The notes: generated from the sequence alone by a model not told the origin. A stretch of DNA of 64,000 bases from Steroidobacteraceae bacterium (GCA_041395505.1 JAWLAG010000001.1:2046001-2110000), one strand, 5' to 3'; shown: positions 33,791-42,689, counted from the stretch's first letter. Numbers and translations are program-made.

Positions 33791-34706
33791 CGCGAATGCG
33801 TGGATCCAGCCAGCCATAGAGCACGTCAGCCAGCAGGTTGCACGAGAGCGTCAACGCGCCGTAGAGGATGACCATGCCCATGACCAGGGTATAGTCGCGG
33901 TTGATCGCGCCATTGACGAGATAGCTGCCTGTGCCCGGCAGCGAGAATACGGTTTCGACAACAAGGGAGCCGGTGATGACGAAAGCGATCGCCGGCCCAA
34001 GATAGCTGACCACGGGCAACAACGCCGGACGCAGCGCATGGCGCGTGATGATCTGCCACTCACCGAGTCCTTTCGAGCGCGCCGTACGGATGAAGTCGCT
34101 GCTCATGACGTCGAGCAGGCTGCCACGCATCAGGCGCGCGACGTAGGCCATGACCGGCAATGCGAGCGTGACCACCGGGAGGACCAGGTAACGAGGCTCG
34201 CCACGCTCCCAGCCCGCGACTGGCAGCCATCCCAGGTGGATGCCAAACACCAAGGCCAGCGCCGGTCCGATGACAAACCCCGGCACCGCAACGCCAAGCA
34301 CGGCGAGCGCCATGACCGAATGATCCGACCAGCCATTTCGCCGCAATGCCGCGACCATGCCAGCCGGTACGCCGACCAGGAGCGCCAGCAGCACGGCTGC
34401 GATACCCAGCGGAGCGCTGACCGGCAGTCCATTGCCAATCAGTTCCGTGACCGTGAAATCCTTGTATTTGAAGGATGGACCAAAATCGCCGTGCATCAAA
34501 CCACCGAGGTAGCGTCCGAATTGCACGTAGAGGGGGCGATCGAGTCCATAGGCCGCCTCGAGATTGGCGCGTATCTGGGCGGGAATCACCTGCTCTTCAT
34601 CGAAAGGCCCACCTGGAGCCAGTCGCACCAGGAAGAAGGTCAGTGTCACGATGATCAAAAGGGTCGGAACCATGCCCGCTACCCTGAGACAGACGAATCG
34701 GAGCAC
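33783..34706 (-). CDS. Peptide ABC importer permease, DppB/OppB type
   Basis: 307 residues from a GTG (read as MLRFVCLRVAGMVPTLLIIV); the frame upstream is a shadow. The N-terminal block VTLTFFLVRLAPGGPFDEEQ is the signature of DppB/OppB proteins, followed by five more membrane segments and the EAA loop FIRTARSKGLGEWQIITRHALRP. It is the first transporter gene after the HapK-like gene, separated from it by 10 bases. Confidence 0.9.
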   Translation of the reverse strand: MLRFVCLRVAGMVPTLLIIVTLTFFLVRLAPGGPFDEEQVIPAQIRANLEAAYGLDRPLYVQFGRYLGGLMHGDFGPSFKYKDFTVTELIGNGLPVSAPLGIAAVLLALLVGVPAGMVAALRRNGWSDHSVMALAVLGVAVPGFVIGPALALVFGIHLGWLPVAGWERGEPRYLVLPVVTLALPVMAYVARLMRGSLLDVMSSDFIRTARSKGLGEWQIITRHALRPALLPVVSYLGPAIAFVITGSLVVETVFSLPGTGSYLVNGAINRDYTLVMGMVILYGALTLSCNLLADVLYGWLDPRIRDA

Positions 34707-34716
34707 CGGCCTCGCC

Positions 34717-35022
34717 CTATAACGCCTCGGTGACGATGAACAACGGATTGTCCGCCATTGCGCGGAAGGTCTCGACGACCTTCTGCATGGCGGGAACCGA
34801 TACGTCCTTGCCAAGTGCGTCGATGCTTTCGATACGCAGCACTTCGATGTATTGATATGGGGCGGGCGAGCCATCCATGAGTCCAACGGTTCGCAAAACC
34901 TCGAAACTGTTGACCGACGGCAATCGATTCACGGCCGGCAAGTCGATCTGGCGTGCGAATTTTTCGTAGTCCGCCACCTTGATGTCGGGACGAAGATTGA
35001 ACAGAACGATGATCGTCGTCAT
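34717..35022 (-). CDS. HapK-like (REDY) protein
   Basis: 101 residues from the ATG of MTTIIVLFNLRPDIK. It matches the small HapK/REDY-like group, named from a prodigiosin-related cluster and found in many catabolic neighbourhoods: DLPAVNRLPSVNSFEVLRT, APYQYIEVL and FRAMADNPLFIVTEAL. The group resembles ferredoxin-like alpha-beta barrels (EthD or NIPSNAP type), and its reaction is not known. It is the first gene of the importer operon and is divergent from the rhodanese gene across 72 bases. Assignment rests on motif memory. Confidence 0.7.
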   Translation of the reverse strand: MTTIIVLFNLRPDIKVADYEKFARQIDLPAVNRLPSVNSFEVLRTVGLMDGSPAPYQYIEVLRIESIDALGKDVSVPAMQKVVETFRAMADNPLFIVTEAL

Positions 35023-35094
35023 GTACCACCCTGGCTTGCATGGGCCCGGCGCGTCGGGCACTGTGCGCAATTCATCTCTCCCTTGCAGGTTATC

Positions 35095-35964
35095 ATGCAG
35101 GCGCCGCCCCGTTTAGACCCGCTTATCAGCTCTCAGGAGCTGGCATCCCGGCTCGGCGACAGCAACCTTCGCCTGTGCGACACGACTGTGTATCTGCGGG
35201 CAGAGCCGTCGGGCCGGCTCAAGGCCCAATCCGGCCGGGCTGATTACACCGCAGGTCACATTCCCGGCGCGGTTTTCGTCGATCTCCTGGATGATTTTGC
35301 CGCACCGCATGCCACGCTCAAGTTCATGCTGCCGACAGCCGGGCAGTTTGCGCATGGCATTGCGGCACTGGGCATCACCAGTGACCATGAAGTCATTTTC
35401 TATAACACAGGACCCACGTGGTGGAGCACACGCGCCTGGTTCATGTTCCGCGAGTTTGGTTTCGAGTCCGTGCGTGTCCTCGATGGTGGCCTGGACCTGT
35501 GGCTGCGACAGGGGTTGCCGGTCACGAATGCCGAGAGCCGGTTTGTACCCACCGCGGCTGTACCCGTCACGAGGCGCGGATTTTTCGTCGAGAAGGCGGA
35601 CGTAATCGCAGCGCTCGCAGATACAGGGACTATATTGCTGAACGCCTTGTCTGCCGAGCAACATGCCGGACGGGGTGGAACCTACGCGCGCCGGGGTCAT
35701 ATCACGGGCAGCCGCAACTTGCCTGCGACGACCCTCTACGACGATGCCGGATGCTTTCAGGCGCACGATGCGCTGGCCGCCCGGTTTGCTGACGCCGGCA
35801 TACACTCGCAGCTGCGCTGCATCAACTACTGCGGTGGCGGCATTTCCGCTACGACGCTCGCCTTTGCCCAATGTCTGTTGGGGTGGGACAAGGTGCAAAT
35901 CTATGACGGGTCGCTCAGCGAGTGGGCCGGCGACCCCGACCTGCCCATGGCAACGGCGGACTAG
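35095..35964 (+). CDS. Tandem rhodanese sulfurtransferase
   Basis: 289 residues from the ATG after GGTTATC; the frame is open upstream but not coding-like. Two rhodanese domains: the N-terminal inactive half (HIPGAVFVDL, FYNTGPTWWSTRAWFMFREF, VRVLDGGLDLWLRQG) and the C-terminal half with the persulfide-forming C246 in INYCGGGISAT. The CGGGIS loop is closer to thiosulfate- than to mercaptopyruvate-sulfurtransferase loops, but the acceptor is unknown. The usual DAR of the second domain is replaced by LLNALSAEQH. Its stop and the stop of the convergent gene share the palindrome CTAG. Confidence 0.88.
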   Translation: MQAPPRLDPLISSQELASRLGDSNLRLCDTTVYLRAEPSGRLKAQSGRADYTAGHIPGAVFVDLLDDFAAPHATLKFMLPTAGQFAHGIAALGITSDHEVIFYNTGPTWWSTRAWFMFREFGFESVRVLDGGLDLWLRQGLPVTNAESRFVPTAAVPVTRRGFFVEKADVIAALADTGTILLNALSAEQHAGRGGTYARRGHITGSRNLPATTLYDDAGCFQAHDALAARFADAGIHSQLRCINYCGGGISATTLAFAQCLLGWDKVQIYDGSLSEWAGDPDLPMATAD

Positions 35965-36500
35965 AACTCGAATTGCACGCCCAGGCGATTCTGGACATTG
36001 CGCTTTTGCAGATCGGCACCTTCGGCCTCGTCGTGACTCCGTCGCTCGAGATCACGATTGGTCTCGTTGCGCAGGATCACGAGCAGATCCATGGTCGATT
36101 CGAGCGCAAACGGAAACTCATGCCAGGTGCCGATATGCATCATGAACCCTGTGCCAGGCGGAAACCGGAATGCACGCACAGACTCGACATCGGGCAGCGT
36201 ATGCGGGCATGGCGGACCGAGTACGGCCACAAAGGGCCTCGCGGTGAGCGGCACGAATGCCTGGGTGTGCTTGAAGTGCCGCTCGAGATAACGGACCGAC
36301 CGCGCGCGCGGATGAACGCGCGCAATGCTCAAGCGCGTATCGGCGTCGGATACGAATGCCCCCGGGTCGTATAGCTCCACGGCATCGCCATAGAAGTCGC
36401 TACGGGCGCCCCGTTGGCCTGGCGGAACCGCGAGCAACCGGCCAAAGGGCGCAAAATTGGCAACATCCGGTTCGATCAATGGCAAGCGCACGCAAGTCAT
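35961..36500 (-). CDS. Ureidoglycolate lyase-like (AllA family) protein
   Basis: 179 residues. AllA-type proteins cleave ureidoglycolate to glyoxylate and urea in allantoin breakdown. The family features are FAPFGRLLAVP near the start, HFKHTQAFVPLTARPFVAVL (the HxxxxQxF-type metal or ligand region) and GTGFMMHIGTWHEFPFALES. No other purine-breakdown genes are next to it, so the role may differ from uric acid catabolism. It is divergent from the membrane protein gene at 36568, with a 6-base inverted repeat (GTCGGC/GCCGAC, 36533-36538 and 36545-36550) in the gap. Confidence 0.75.
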   Translation of the reverse strand: MTCVRLPLIEPDVANFAPFGRLLAVPPGQRGARSDFYGDAVELYDPGAFVSDADTRLSIARVHPRARSVRYLERHFKHTQAFVPLTARPFVAVLGPPCPHTLPDVESVRAFRFPPGTGFMMHIGTWHEFPFALESTMDLLVILRNETNRDLERRSHDEAEGADLQKRNVQNRLGVQFEF

Positions 36501-36567
36501 CGTGGCAACCTGTCTGGCTTGATAGCGTGCCTGTCGGCCCCATTGCCGACGGTGGCATACTGGGTGA

Positions 36568-37245
36568 ATGATATCGACCTACAACGCTCTGCAGTACCTG
36601 CATATCGTGTTGTTTGCCTATTGGTTGGGCGGTGACCTCGGGGTATTTCTGGCCGCACGCCGGGTCGCACAGACCGACCTGACGCTCGATGAGCGATTAC
36701 GCTTCCTGCAATTGCTCCTTGCAACGGACATGGCTCCGCGTACGGCCCTGGTGCTCATGGTTCCGGTGGGGAGCACGCTGGCTGCACTCGCCGGTTGGCT
36801 GGCACTGCCCCGCGCCCTGCTAGCAATCATCTGGGTCGGTTCGATGCTTTGGCTCGCCCTCACCTGGCATCTCTATCTACAGAGCCGGCGGGGTCGGGCA
36901 TTGGCGCGGCTGACCCGCCTGGATCGTCATGTGCGCCTGGCAGTGATCGGCACTTTCATGGGTCTGGCCGCAGGCCAACTGATGGGCATGCTGCCGACCG
37001 TACCGAACTGGCTCGCTGCCAAGTTTGCCTTGTACGCCTTCGTGATCGTGCTCGGATTGCTGCTGCGCGGCGTAATCACCGCATGGCGCCTCGGATTCCA
37101 GCAGCTGCGCGCCGGCGCGGGTGTCGATGCGGCGAACGATCTCATCCATGGCGCCCACCGTCGGGCGGCCCGGCTGGCACTCGCGCTTTGGATTGCTGTC
37201 GCGGTGATCGCCTGGCTTGGTGTCACCAAGCCCGCGCTCGGCTGA
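36568..37245 (+). CDS. Integral membrane protein, CopD-like
   Basis: 225 residues with about six hydrophobic helices: LQYLHIVLFAYWLGGDLGVF near the start, LVLMVPVGSTLAALAGWLAL, AIIWVGSMLWLALTWHLYL, LAVIGTFMGLAAGQLMGML, FALYAFVIVLGLLLRGVI and LALALWIAVAVIAWLGV. The HIVLFAYWLGG start resembles the CopD/DUF2269 membrane group, in which histidines may bind heme or copper, but I cannot assign a function. It is transcribed alone, with a hairpin terminator just downstream. Confidence 0.7.
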   Translation: MISTYNALQYLHIVLFAYWLGGDLGVFLAARRVAQTDLTLDERLRFLQLLLATDMAPRTALVLMVPVGSTLAALAGWLALPRALLAIIWVGSMLWLALTWHLYLQSRRGRALARLTRLDRHVRLAVIGTFMGLAAGQLMGMLPTVPNWLAAKFALYAFVIVLGLLLRGVITAWRLGFQQLRAGAGVDAANDLIHGAHRRAARLALALWIAVAVIAWLGVTKPALG

Positions 37246-37259
37246 TTCGATCGTCAAAC

Positions 37260-37287
37260 GGGCTGCCTGGTGATCCAGGCAGCCCGG
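37260..37287. terminator. Bidirectional terminator hairpin
   Basis: A perfect 12-base stem (CGGGCTGCCTGG paired with CCAGGCAGCCCG) with the 4-base loop TGAT lies between the convergent membrane protein gene (ends 37245) and the TonB receptor gene (ends 37307). Neither flank has a long T-run, so efficiency is uncertain, but position and strength of the stem support a shared terminator. Confidence 0.7.
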
Positions 37288-37306
37288 TAGCAACGACGTT
37301 GTGGCG

Positions 37307-39868
37307 TCAGAACTTGTAGTTGAAACGCAAGCCCACTTCGCGGCGATCCAACGGCGTTACGGCAACGCCTTGCTTGGCGGTCAGGAACGCGAATTGCGTG
37401 GGGCTCGAGAAATCAGTCCAGCGAGCGCCGGTCTGCCAGGCATCCTCGTCGAACAGGTTCTTCACGAACAGCTCGACCCGATAGTTGTCCTTCTCGATAC
37501 CACCACGCAGATTGACGACCGTGTAGTCCGCGAGTGATGCGAGATTGGATTCATCGACGAATGTCTCACCCTGATAGACGAGGTCCCCGCGAACATAGGC
37601 ATTCTGCGAACCCATCCGGAAGTCGTAGGTGGCCGATGCGTTGCCGCTCCACTCCGGTTGTCGCGGCGTGCGATTGCCTGCCATCTGCGAGAAGCCGGCG
37701 AAGGGCGCCACGAAATTGAAGATGTAGTTGTCGTACTTGGAATCGATGTAGGCAAAATTGAGGGCCATGTTGAGGTTGCGCACGGGCCGCCACAAGGTCT
37801 CGACCTCGAGGCCACGGATGGTCGCATCACCCGGCAACAGAATATTGCGCGAATTGAAGAACGGTATCAGCGTGCCAGTACCGTCATCGATCATCTTCGG
37901 ATCCCCAGGCTGTACACCTGGGAAGGTGCAGCCGGTGACACCAATGGCGTTCGCACCTGTGGCATCGCAGGTCTCGTTGATCAGGAACGACGAGCGGCCC
38001 TTGATGTTCTTCCACTTGTTCTCATAGATCGCGACGTTCAGTTGCACGCGTCCGTCGGCGAAGCGCTGCTTCCAACCCAGTTCCAGCGCCTTGTTGGTCT
38101 CGGCTTCGAGCGACTCCTTGATGGTCGGATCCTGGGCCAGGTACTGCGCCCGCTCGCGGGCATCGGCGTCGATGTACGAGGTATTGAAGTCGCCGGCGAT
38201 CATGCCCTCGGCATAGCTTGCGTAGACCGTCGTCGCGTCGGTCGGCTCCCAGCGCACGATGAACCGCGGCAGGAATTTCTTGAACTCGTCAGTCAGCAGT
38301 GGCTGTCCGGGATTGCTGAGTCCGCCGCCCTTGGTCAGCTTGTCCTGTTGCTGCCGGCCCTCGAGTATGACCGTGAATTGATCAGTCATCTTGAAATCGA
38401 CGGACCCGAAGAAGCCGGTAACCTCGGCTCGATCGGCATTGGCGAGCGTGGTGTTGGCAAAACTCAATGCAAAGTTCGGAATGCAGGTCGCGAAACTATC
38501 GGTCAGCGTCGGCGACGTGGAGAAGCAGGACGTCGTCGCATGGCCGCCCTCGCCGGCCGAAACGAATTCCTGCTTGTATCGATTGACACCGAGCAACCAG
38601 CTGAATCGACGCTGCTGGGGGCTGCTCACGCGAAACTCATAGCTTTGATCCTCCATGTACTGAGGATCGCGGGAAAACCAGTTGAGCCTGTCGGAGAGGT
38701 CGAAATCGCGTATCCAGGTCGCTGCCTGCTCGTTGTAACCCGCCGTCAGTTCGAATTCGTAGTCGTTGTAGTTATAGGCGAAATTGACATTGGCGCGCTC
38801 GGTCCGACGCACCAGGCCGATGTGGTCGATCTTCGGCAGCGAAACCCCGGTCACACCCGCGGGCAAGGCAGGCGTGTTCGCAAAGAAAGCACCAATATTG
38901 GCCGGCAGGATCGTGTTGGCGGAACTCGGGCTGAAGCCCGGATCGGTGATCGCGTTATTGGGACCAGGCACCTGGCCGCAGATGTAGCGCACAGGATTCG
39001 CCGTCTGGCCGGCCGCCGTGGTGATCGTAGTGCCGGTGCAGGTGTCATTCAAAATGCCCGAGATGAAGCCCTGCGCCGGTGCACCGTCCTCGTCTTCGCT
39101 GTGCGAGTAGTTGATGCGAACCGCGAGTCGCTCGGAAGGCGTCAGCAGCAGCGAACCGTTGAGCGTGGTCGTCTGCTCATCACCCAGCCGCCCGCGGTCG
39201 GTTGCAGTGAAATGGCCCTGCTTGTCGTACAAGCGCCCGCTCAGGTTGAAGGCGATGCGGTCTTCGACGATAGGTCCGCTGAGGTAACCGGAAATCTCAT
39301 TGTTGCTTCGATCCGTCGTGCTGATCGAAACCTCGCCCGTCAGTTCCTTCATGTTGGGCCGACGGGTGATCAGATTGACCGCACCACCGAAGGTATTGCG
39401 GCCGAAGTAAGCCGCCTGCGGACCCTTGATGACTTCCACGCGCTCAACATCCATCAGCGGCAGCGAAGTGCCGCCATTGAGAACGTAGATACCGTCAATG
39501 AACAAGGCGCCGGTGGCAAAACTTGGCGAGAATTGCGCCGTCGTCATGCCGCGAAATTGCAGCTGGGTATTGTAGCGACCGGGCTGCTGGTTGCCCTGGT
39601 TCATGAATTGAAAGCCAGCAGCGAGTTGCGACAGATCCTGCAAGCCGGTGAGATTGGCCGCCTCGATGTCGTCGGCACCGAAAGTCGTAATGGCGATGGG
39701 CACGTCCTGGAGGGATTCAACGCGCTTTCGCGCCGTGACGGTCACTTCCTGCAACGCATCGCTACCTTCGCTTGCGCTGGTGTCTTGTGCAAGACCGGCG
39801 CTGGGCATGCCAGCGGCCAAAGTCACGCACAGCGCGCCCAGATAACCCCAACGGCATCGCTGAAACAT
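37307..39868 (-). CDS. TonB-dependent outer-membrane receptor
   Basis: 853 residues from the ATG of MFQRCRWGYLGALCVTLA; the longer open frame upstream is non-coding. It has a signal peptide ending AGLAQ, a TonB-box-like segment QEVTVTARKRVESLQDVP, a plug (MTTAQFSPSF, FIDGIYVLNGG, EVIKGPQAAYFGRNTFGGAVN) and a 22-strand barrel ending in Phe (VGLRFNYKF), as expected of an outer-membrane barrel. These receptors take up iron chelates, vitamins or large organic ligands. Being alone and next to oxidase/ETF genes, it may serve organic-substrate uptake, but the ligand is unknown. Confidence 0.92.
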   Translation of the reverse strand: MFQRCRWGYLGALCVTLAAGMPSAGLAQDTSASEGSDALQEVTVTARKRVESLQDVPIAITTFGADDIEAANLTGLQDLSQLAAGFQFMNQGNQQPGRYNTQLQFRGMTTAQFSPSFATGALFIDGIYVLNGGTSLPLMDVERVEVIKGPQAAYFGRNTFGGAVNLITRRPNMKELTGEVSISTTDRSNNEISGYLSGPIVEDRIAFNLSGRLYDKQGHFTATDRGRLGDEQTTTLNGSLLLTPSERLAVRINYSHSEDEDGAPAQGFISGILNDTCTGTTITTAAGQTANPVRYICGQVPGPNNAITDPGFSPSSANTILPANIGAFFANTPALPAGVTGVSLPKIDHIGLVRRTERANVNFAYNYNDYEFELTAGYNEQAATWIRDFDLSDRLNWFSRDPQYMEDQSYEFRVSSPQQRRFSWLLGVNRYKQEFVSAGEGGHATTSCFSTSPTLTDSFATCIPNFALSFANTTLANADRAEVTGFFGSVDFKMTDQFTVILEGRQQQDKLTKGGGLSNPGQPLLTDEFKKFLPRFIVRWEPTDATTVYASYAEGMIAGDFNTSYIDADARERAQYLAQDPTIKESLEAETNKALELGWKQRFADGRVQLNVAIYENKWKNIKGRSSFLINETCDATGANAIGVTGCTFPGVQPGDPKMIDDGTGTLIPFFNSRNILLPGDATIRGLEVETLWRPVRNLNMALNFAYIDSKYDNYIFNFVAPFAGFSQMAGNRTPRQPEWSGNASATYDFRMGSQNAYVRGDLVYQGETFVDESNLASLADYTVVNLRGGIEKDNYRVELFVKNLFDEDAWQTGARWTDFSSPTQFAFLTAKQGVAVTPLDRREVGLRFNYKF

Positions 39869-39964
39869 GTGTGTGCTCCCTAACCCTATTGAACGTTCGT
39901 TATGCTTTGCACAAAGGCGCCACCGGTCCAGGCGGGCGACGGCCGAGCGCGGCTTCAAAAAATC

Positions 39965-39993
39965 ATCATAGTTGTATAGCGAATCCCAGGCAA
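39965..39993 (-). promoter_or_regulatory. Promoter of the TonB receptor gene
   Basis: On the minus strand TTGCCT (39993-39988) and TATGAT (39970-39965) are separated by exactly 17 bases, a good sigma-70 pair. The ATG is 97 bases further on, so the leader is about 90 bases. Inside that leader the 8-base palindrome GAACGTTC (39891-39898) could be an operator. The rest of the gap 39869-40047 shows nothing more. Confidence 0.6.
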
Positions 39994-40047
39994 CGCTTGT
40001 TGCATTGGCGCAACACAATGACTCGCAGGTCGCGCGGCTACCGGCCG

Positions 40048-41631
40048 CTACAGACCCAGACTGCCCGGATTCATGCGTCCGTTCGGATCCAGCAGTTGCT
40101 TGAGCTCCCCCAGCAAGGCGCGTGCGGACGGGTCCAGGCCCTGCTGGTAAGGATAGAACTTGCCGATCTGAAAGCTGACCGCACCCGCTTCCATGAACAG
40201 GGTTGCCAGATCGGCGCGCAAGGCATGAACGGCTGCGGTCGCCTGCGGGTTGGGTGGATAGCTTGGTAGGCGTGCCAGGTAGTCGGCATCCAGGACTCTC
40301 TCGTGAAATGCCAATCGCTCCGCCGGCCAGTACATCACCGGCTCGAGCAGCAAGCCGCTGCTGCCGACCGTACAGCTGAGATAGCCATGGTCGATATCGA
40401 ATGTATTCATGGCTTCGGCATGTCGTGCGAACACGCCCTCGCATTGCTCAAAGATCCAGGCGCCGCGACTGAGTGGCACGATGCCATGCACCGGTACCCA
40501 ACGCTCGCCATTGGGTCCCAGCATGCTGTTGACCTCGGCAAATGGATTCGCGCGCATGACTCTCGGCACGCTTGCTTCGACTTCACTGCCGGCGCCGCCG
40601 CAGATTTCGCGCGCAAGCGCCACGGCCTCCGCGAGCACGGTCTTGCTCGCTCCTTCAACTGTCAGATGCAACGAGAACTGCTCCTCCGGCAGGAATTCCC
40701 TGCCTGCCAGCATGAGCTTGGCGCCCGCCTTGAGCCCCTTCATCGCACCGCCGGCAGCCCTGACCACCTTGCCTAGCGTTTTTACGTCATCGGCCAGACT
40801 CGCGCGCTTCATGCGTTGCGCCTGCAGGCCCGGGTCAAACGCAAAGATCTCGCTGCCTACCCTTTTGCGTGCGAGTTCTGCCATCGCCGCGAACAGTTCC
40901 GCTGGTGCGGCAAAACTGAACGAGAGATGGTCGACGCACGGTGCCACTGGCAGCAGCTTGAAGGTCGCGCGGGTCTTGATGCCGAGTGCGCCGGTGTCCG
41001 ACAGGAACATGCCCAACAGATCCGGACCGAAATTGCGAAAGAACGGCGCGCCGTTCTTGATCGAATGACTGCCGAGGCGCAGTTGCCGACCGTCTGCGAG
41101 CATGACATCCAGTCCGATCACGCTATCGGCAACGCTGCCGTGCGTGCCCGCGCCGAGAAAGATGCTGCCTTGCGAAAGTGCACCGCCGATGCTCGAGCGC
41201 AATCCAGACAGGGGGCCCCAATATGGCGTGCGCAATCCATGCGGCAGCAGGGCGTCATTGAGCGCTTTCCAGGTCGCGCCGCATTCGATCGTCACATAGC
41301 GATCCTGCAGGTTGATCTCGACCACGCGGTCGAGGCGTTGCAGGTCGATCACCACGCTATTGCTCGACCGGGGCAGGTAGCCATCGGTATAGGACATGCC
41401 GCCGCCTCTCGGCACCAGCTCCACGTCCGAGTCTGCCAGCGCGCGCAATGCGGTGGCGAGCTGCTCGGCACTGCCGGGACGAAGCACCGCCATCGGCAGT
41501 TCGCCACGGCGGTAAACGTCCTGGGAGAAGAACTCGCGCTCGCGTTGATCGGTGATCAACACATCGCCTGGTAATTGCTGACGCAATCCGGCCAGTGCGC
41601 TTTGCCCCGATCCTGATTGGCTGGCTGACAT
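40048..41631 (-). CDS. FAD-linked oxidase/dehydrogenase (VAO/GlcD-like)
   Basis: 527 residues from ATG 41631 (MSASQSGSG); the frame upstream overlaps the regulatory gap and is not needed. It has a PCMH-type FAD domain: AVLRPGSAEQLATALRALAD, PRGGGMSYTDGYLPRSSNSV, IECGATWKALNDALLPHGL, SQGSIFLGAGTHGSVADSVI. The C-terminal domain ends DPNGRMNPGSLGL, the usual close of glycolate/D-lactate-type oxidases. Such enzymes oxidise 2-hydroxy acids or aromatic/alcohol substrates. The acceptor could be the ETF encoded nearby. It is divergent from the IclR gene, which may control it. Confidence 0.88.
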   Translation of the reverse strand: MSASQSGSGQSALAGLRQQLPGDVLITDQREREFFSQDVYRRGELPMAVLRPGSAEQLATALRALADSDVELVPRGGGMSYTDGYLPRSSNSVVIDLQRLDRVVEINLQDRYVTIECGATWKALNDALLPHGLRTPYWGPLSGLRSSIGGALSQGSIFLGAGTHGSVADSVIGLDVMLADGRQLRLGSHSIKNGAPFFRNFGPDLLGMFLSDTGALGIKTRATFKLLPVAPCVDHLSFSFAAPAELFAAMAELARKRVGSEIFAFDPGLQAQRMKRASLADDVKTLGKVVRAAGGAMKGLKAGAKLMLAGREFLPEEQFSLHLTVEGASKTVLAEAVALAREICGGAGSEVEASVPRVMRANPFAEVNSMLGPNGERWVPVHGIVPLSRGAWIFEQCEGVFARHAEAMNTFDIDHGYLSCTVGSSGLLLEPVMYWPAERLAFHERVLDADYLARLPSYPPNPQATAAVHALRADLATLFMEAGAVSFQIGKFYPYQQGLDPSARALLGELKQLLDPNGRMNPGSLGL

Positions 41632-41706
41632 TGATTCGCATCCTGGTGTCGGTGTAGGCGCATTATCGAGTTCGCTGCCGGCCGCGATGACCGCCGACAC
41701 GGACAC

Positions 41707-41731
41707 GTCCGCGTGTTGGACACACGCGGAC
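41707..41731. promoter_or_regulatory. Operator-like palindrome
   Basis: A perfect inverted repeat with 10-base arms (GTCCGCGTGT at 41707-41716 and ACACGCGGAC at 41722-41731) and a 5-base spacer lies in the 179-base gap between the FAD oxidase and IclR genes. An additional GGACAC copy sits just upstream (41701-41706). Size and place fit an IclR-type operator; the arms span the -35 box of the regulator promoter. Confidence 0.65.
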
Positions 41732-41745
41732 ATCCTTTGTAGAAT
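41717..41745 (+). promoter_or_regulatory. Promoter of the IclR regulator gene
   Basis: TGGACA (41717-41722) and TAGAAT (41740-41745) are separated by 17 bases, each differing from the sigma-70 consensus at one position. The ATG is 66 bases further on. The -35 box is inside the palindrome, which suggests autorepression. For the divergent gene a GATAAT (41667-41662) is a possible -10, but no matching -35 is seen. Confidence 0.6.
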
Positions 41746-41810
41746 CAGGTTGTTAATCGCCCAACGACGCAGCCTCCGTTGCTGCAGCACTAAAGGCTCA
41801 CACAGACGAG

Positions 41811-42623
41811 ATGGAATCCACGCGTCCCATTCGCGCGCTTATTCGCGGGCTCGATGCGCTGACCGTACTCAATCTGCGCAATGGCGCAACGGTGTCGGAG
41901 ATCGCGCAGGAGATCAAGCTGCCCCGGACCACGACCTATCGCATACTCGAAACATTGAGCCATGCCGGCTACGTGTACCGTGACACCACGGACGATCGCT
42001 ACCGACTCACCATCATGGTCCGTGGTTTGTCCGACGGTTATGACGACGAAGCCTGGGTCACCCAGGTCGCGCGGCCATTCATATACGAACTGGGCAAAGA
42101 CGTCATCTGGCCTGTCGCGATTGCATCATTGTCGGGCACCAAGATGATGGTTCGCGAATCGACCGACCACGCGAGCCCGCTGGCCGTCGAACGCTACTCG
42201 GCCGGATTTCGGGTTCCCCTGCTCACCTCTGCGTCGGGGCGCGTTTACCTTGCATTCTCGCCGCCGACCCAGAGGGACGCTCTGATAGAAATCCTGGCGC
42301 GCTCGAGTCGCGAGGAGGACAAGGCGGCGCAGACACGGCCCGAACTCCTGCGATTGTTGAACGAGACCCGGGCCCAGGGCTATGCCTATGCGGTTCGGCC
42401 GCTGCGGGTATCGGACGAGATCAGCCTGGCTGTGCCGGTGATCATCGACGAACGGGTGCTGGCGGCGGTCAGCCTGAGATTTTCAAGCACTGCCGTTCCG
42501 CTGAAAGTCGCGCTCGATCGATTCCTGCCCAAGCTGCGCGAAACGGCTCAACGTATCCGCACCAGTTTCGCGGATGAACGCAAGGACCCGCCCCATCATC
42601 ACCATCGGCCGGCGCAGATCTAG
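41811..42623 (+). CDS. IclR-family transcription regulator
   Basis: 270 residues. An N-terminal winged helix-turn-helix (residues about 10-65, RGLDALTVLNLRNGATVSEI, then LPRTTTYRILETLSHAGYVYR) precedes an IclR effector domain (PFIYELGKDVIWPVAIASL, LLTSASGRVYLAF, SLRFSSTAVP). The layout is like MhpR-type activators of aromatic-acid catabolism. The C-terminus ends in a histidine run (DPPHHHHRPAQI). It probably binds the palindrome upstream and regulates itself and the divergent oxidase; the ligand is unknown. Confidence 0.9.
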   Translation: MESTRPIRALIRGLDALTVLNLRNGATVSEIAQEIKLPRTTTYRILETLSHAGYVYRDTTDDRYRLTIMVRGLSDGYDDEAWVTQVARPFIYELGKDVIWPVAIASLSGTKMMVRESTDHASPLAVERYSAGFRVPLLTSASGRVYLAFSPPTQRDALIEILARSSREEDKAAQTRPELLRLLNETRAQGYAYAVRPLRVSDEISLAVPVIIDERVLAAVSLRFSSTAVPLKVALDRFLPKLRETAQRIRTSFADERKDPPHHHHRPAQI

Positions 42624-42689
42624 CCGATCGCGCACGCGGGTTCGATTCCAGATCAATTGCAGGCAAGAAATGTTCTACCGGGACCAGAG

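Noticed and set aside
37658..39883. A 741-codon open frame on the plus strand across the TonB receptor gene
   Set aside because: It lies antisense to a clearly real receptor; in GC-rich DNA with strong third-position bias such frames stay open by chance, and the translation shows no family motifs.
39869..40444. N-terminal extension of the TonB receptor by 192 codons
   Set aside because: It would bury the signal peptide and run through the promoter and the oxidase gene.
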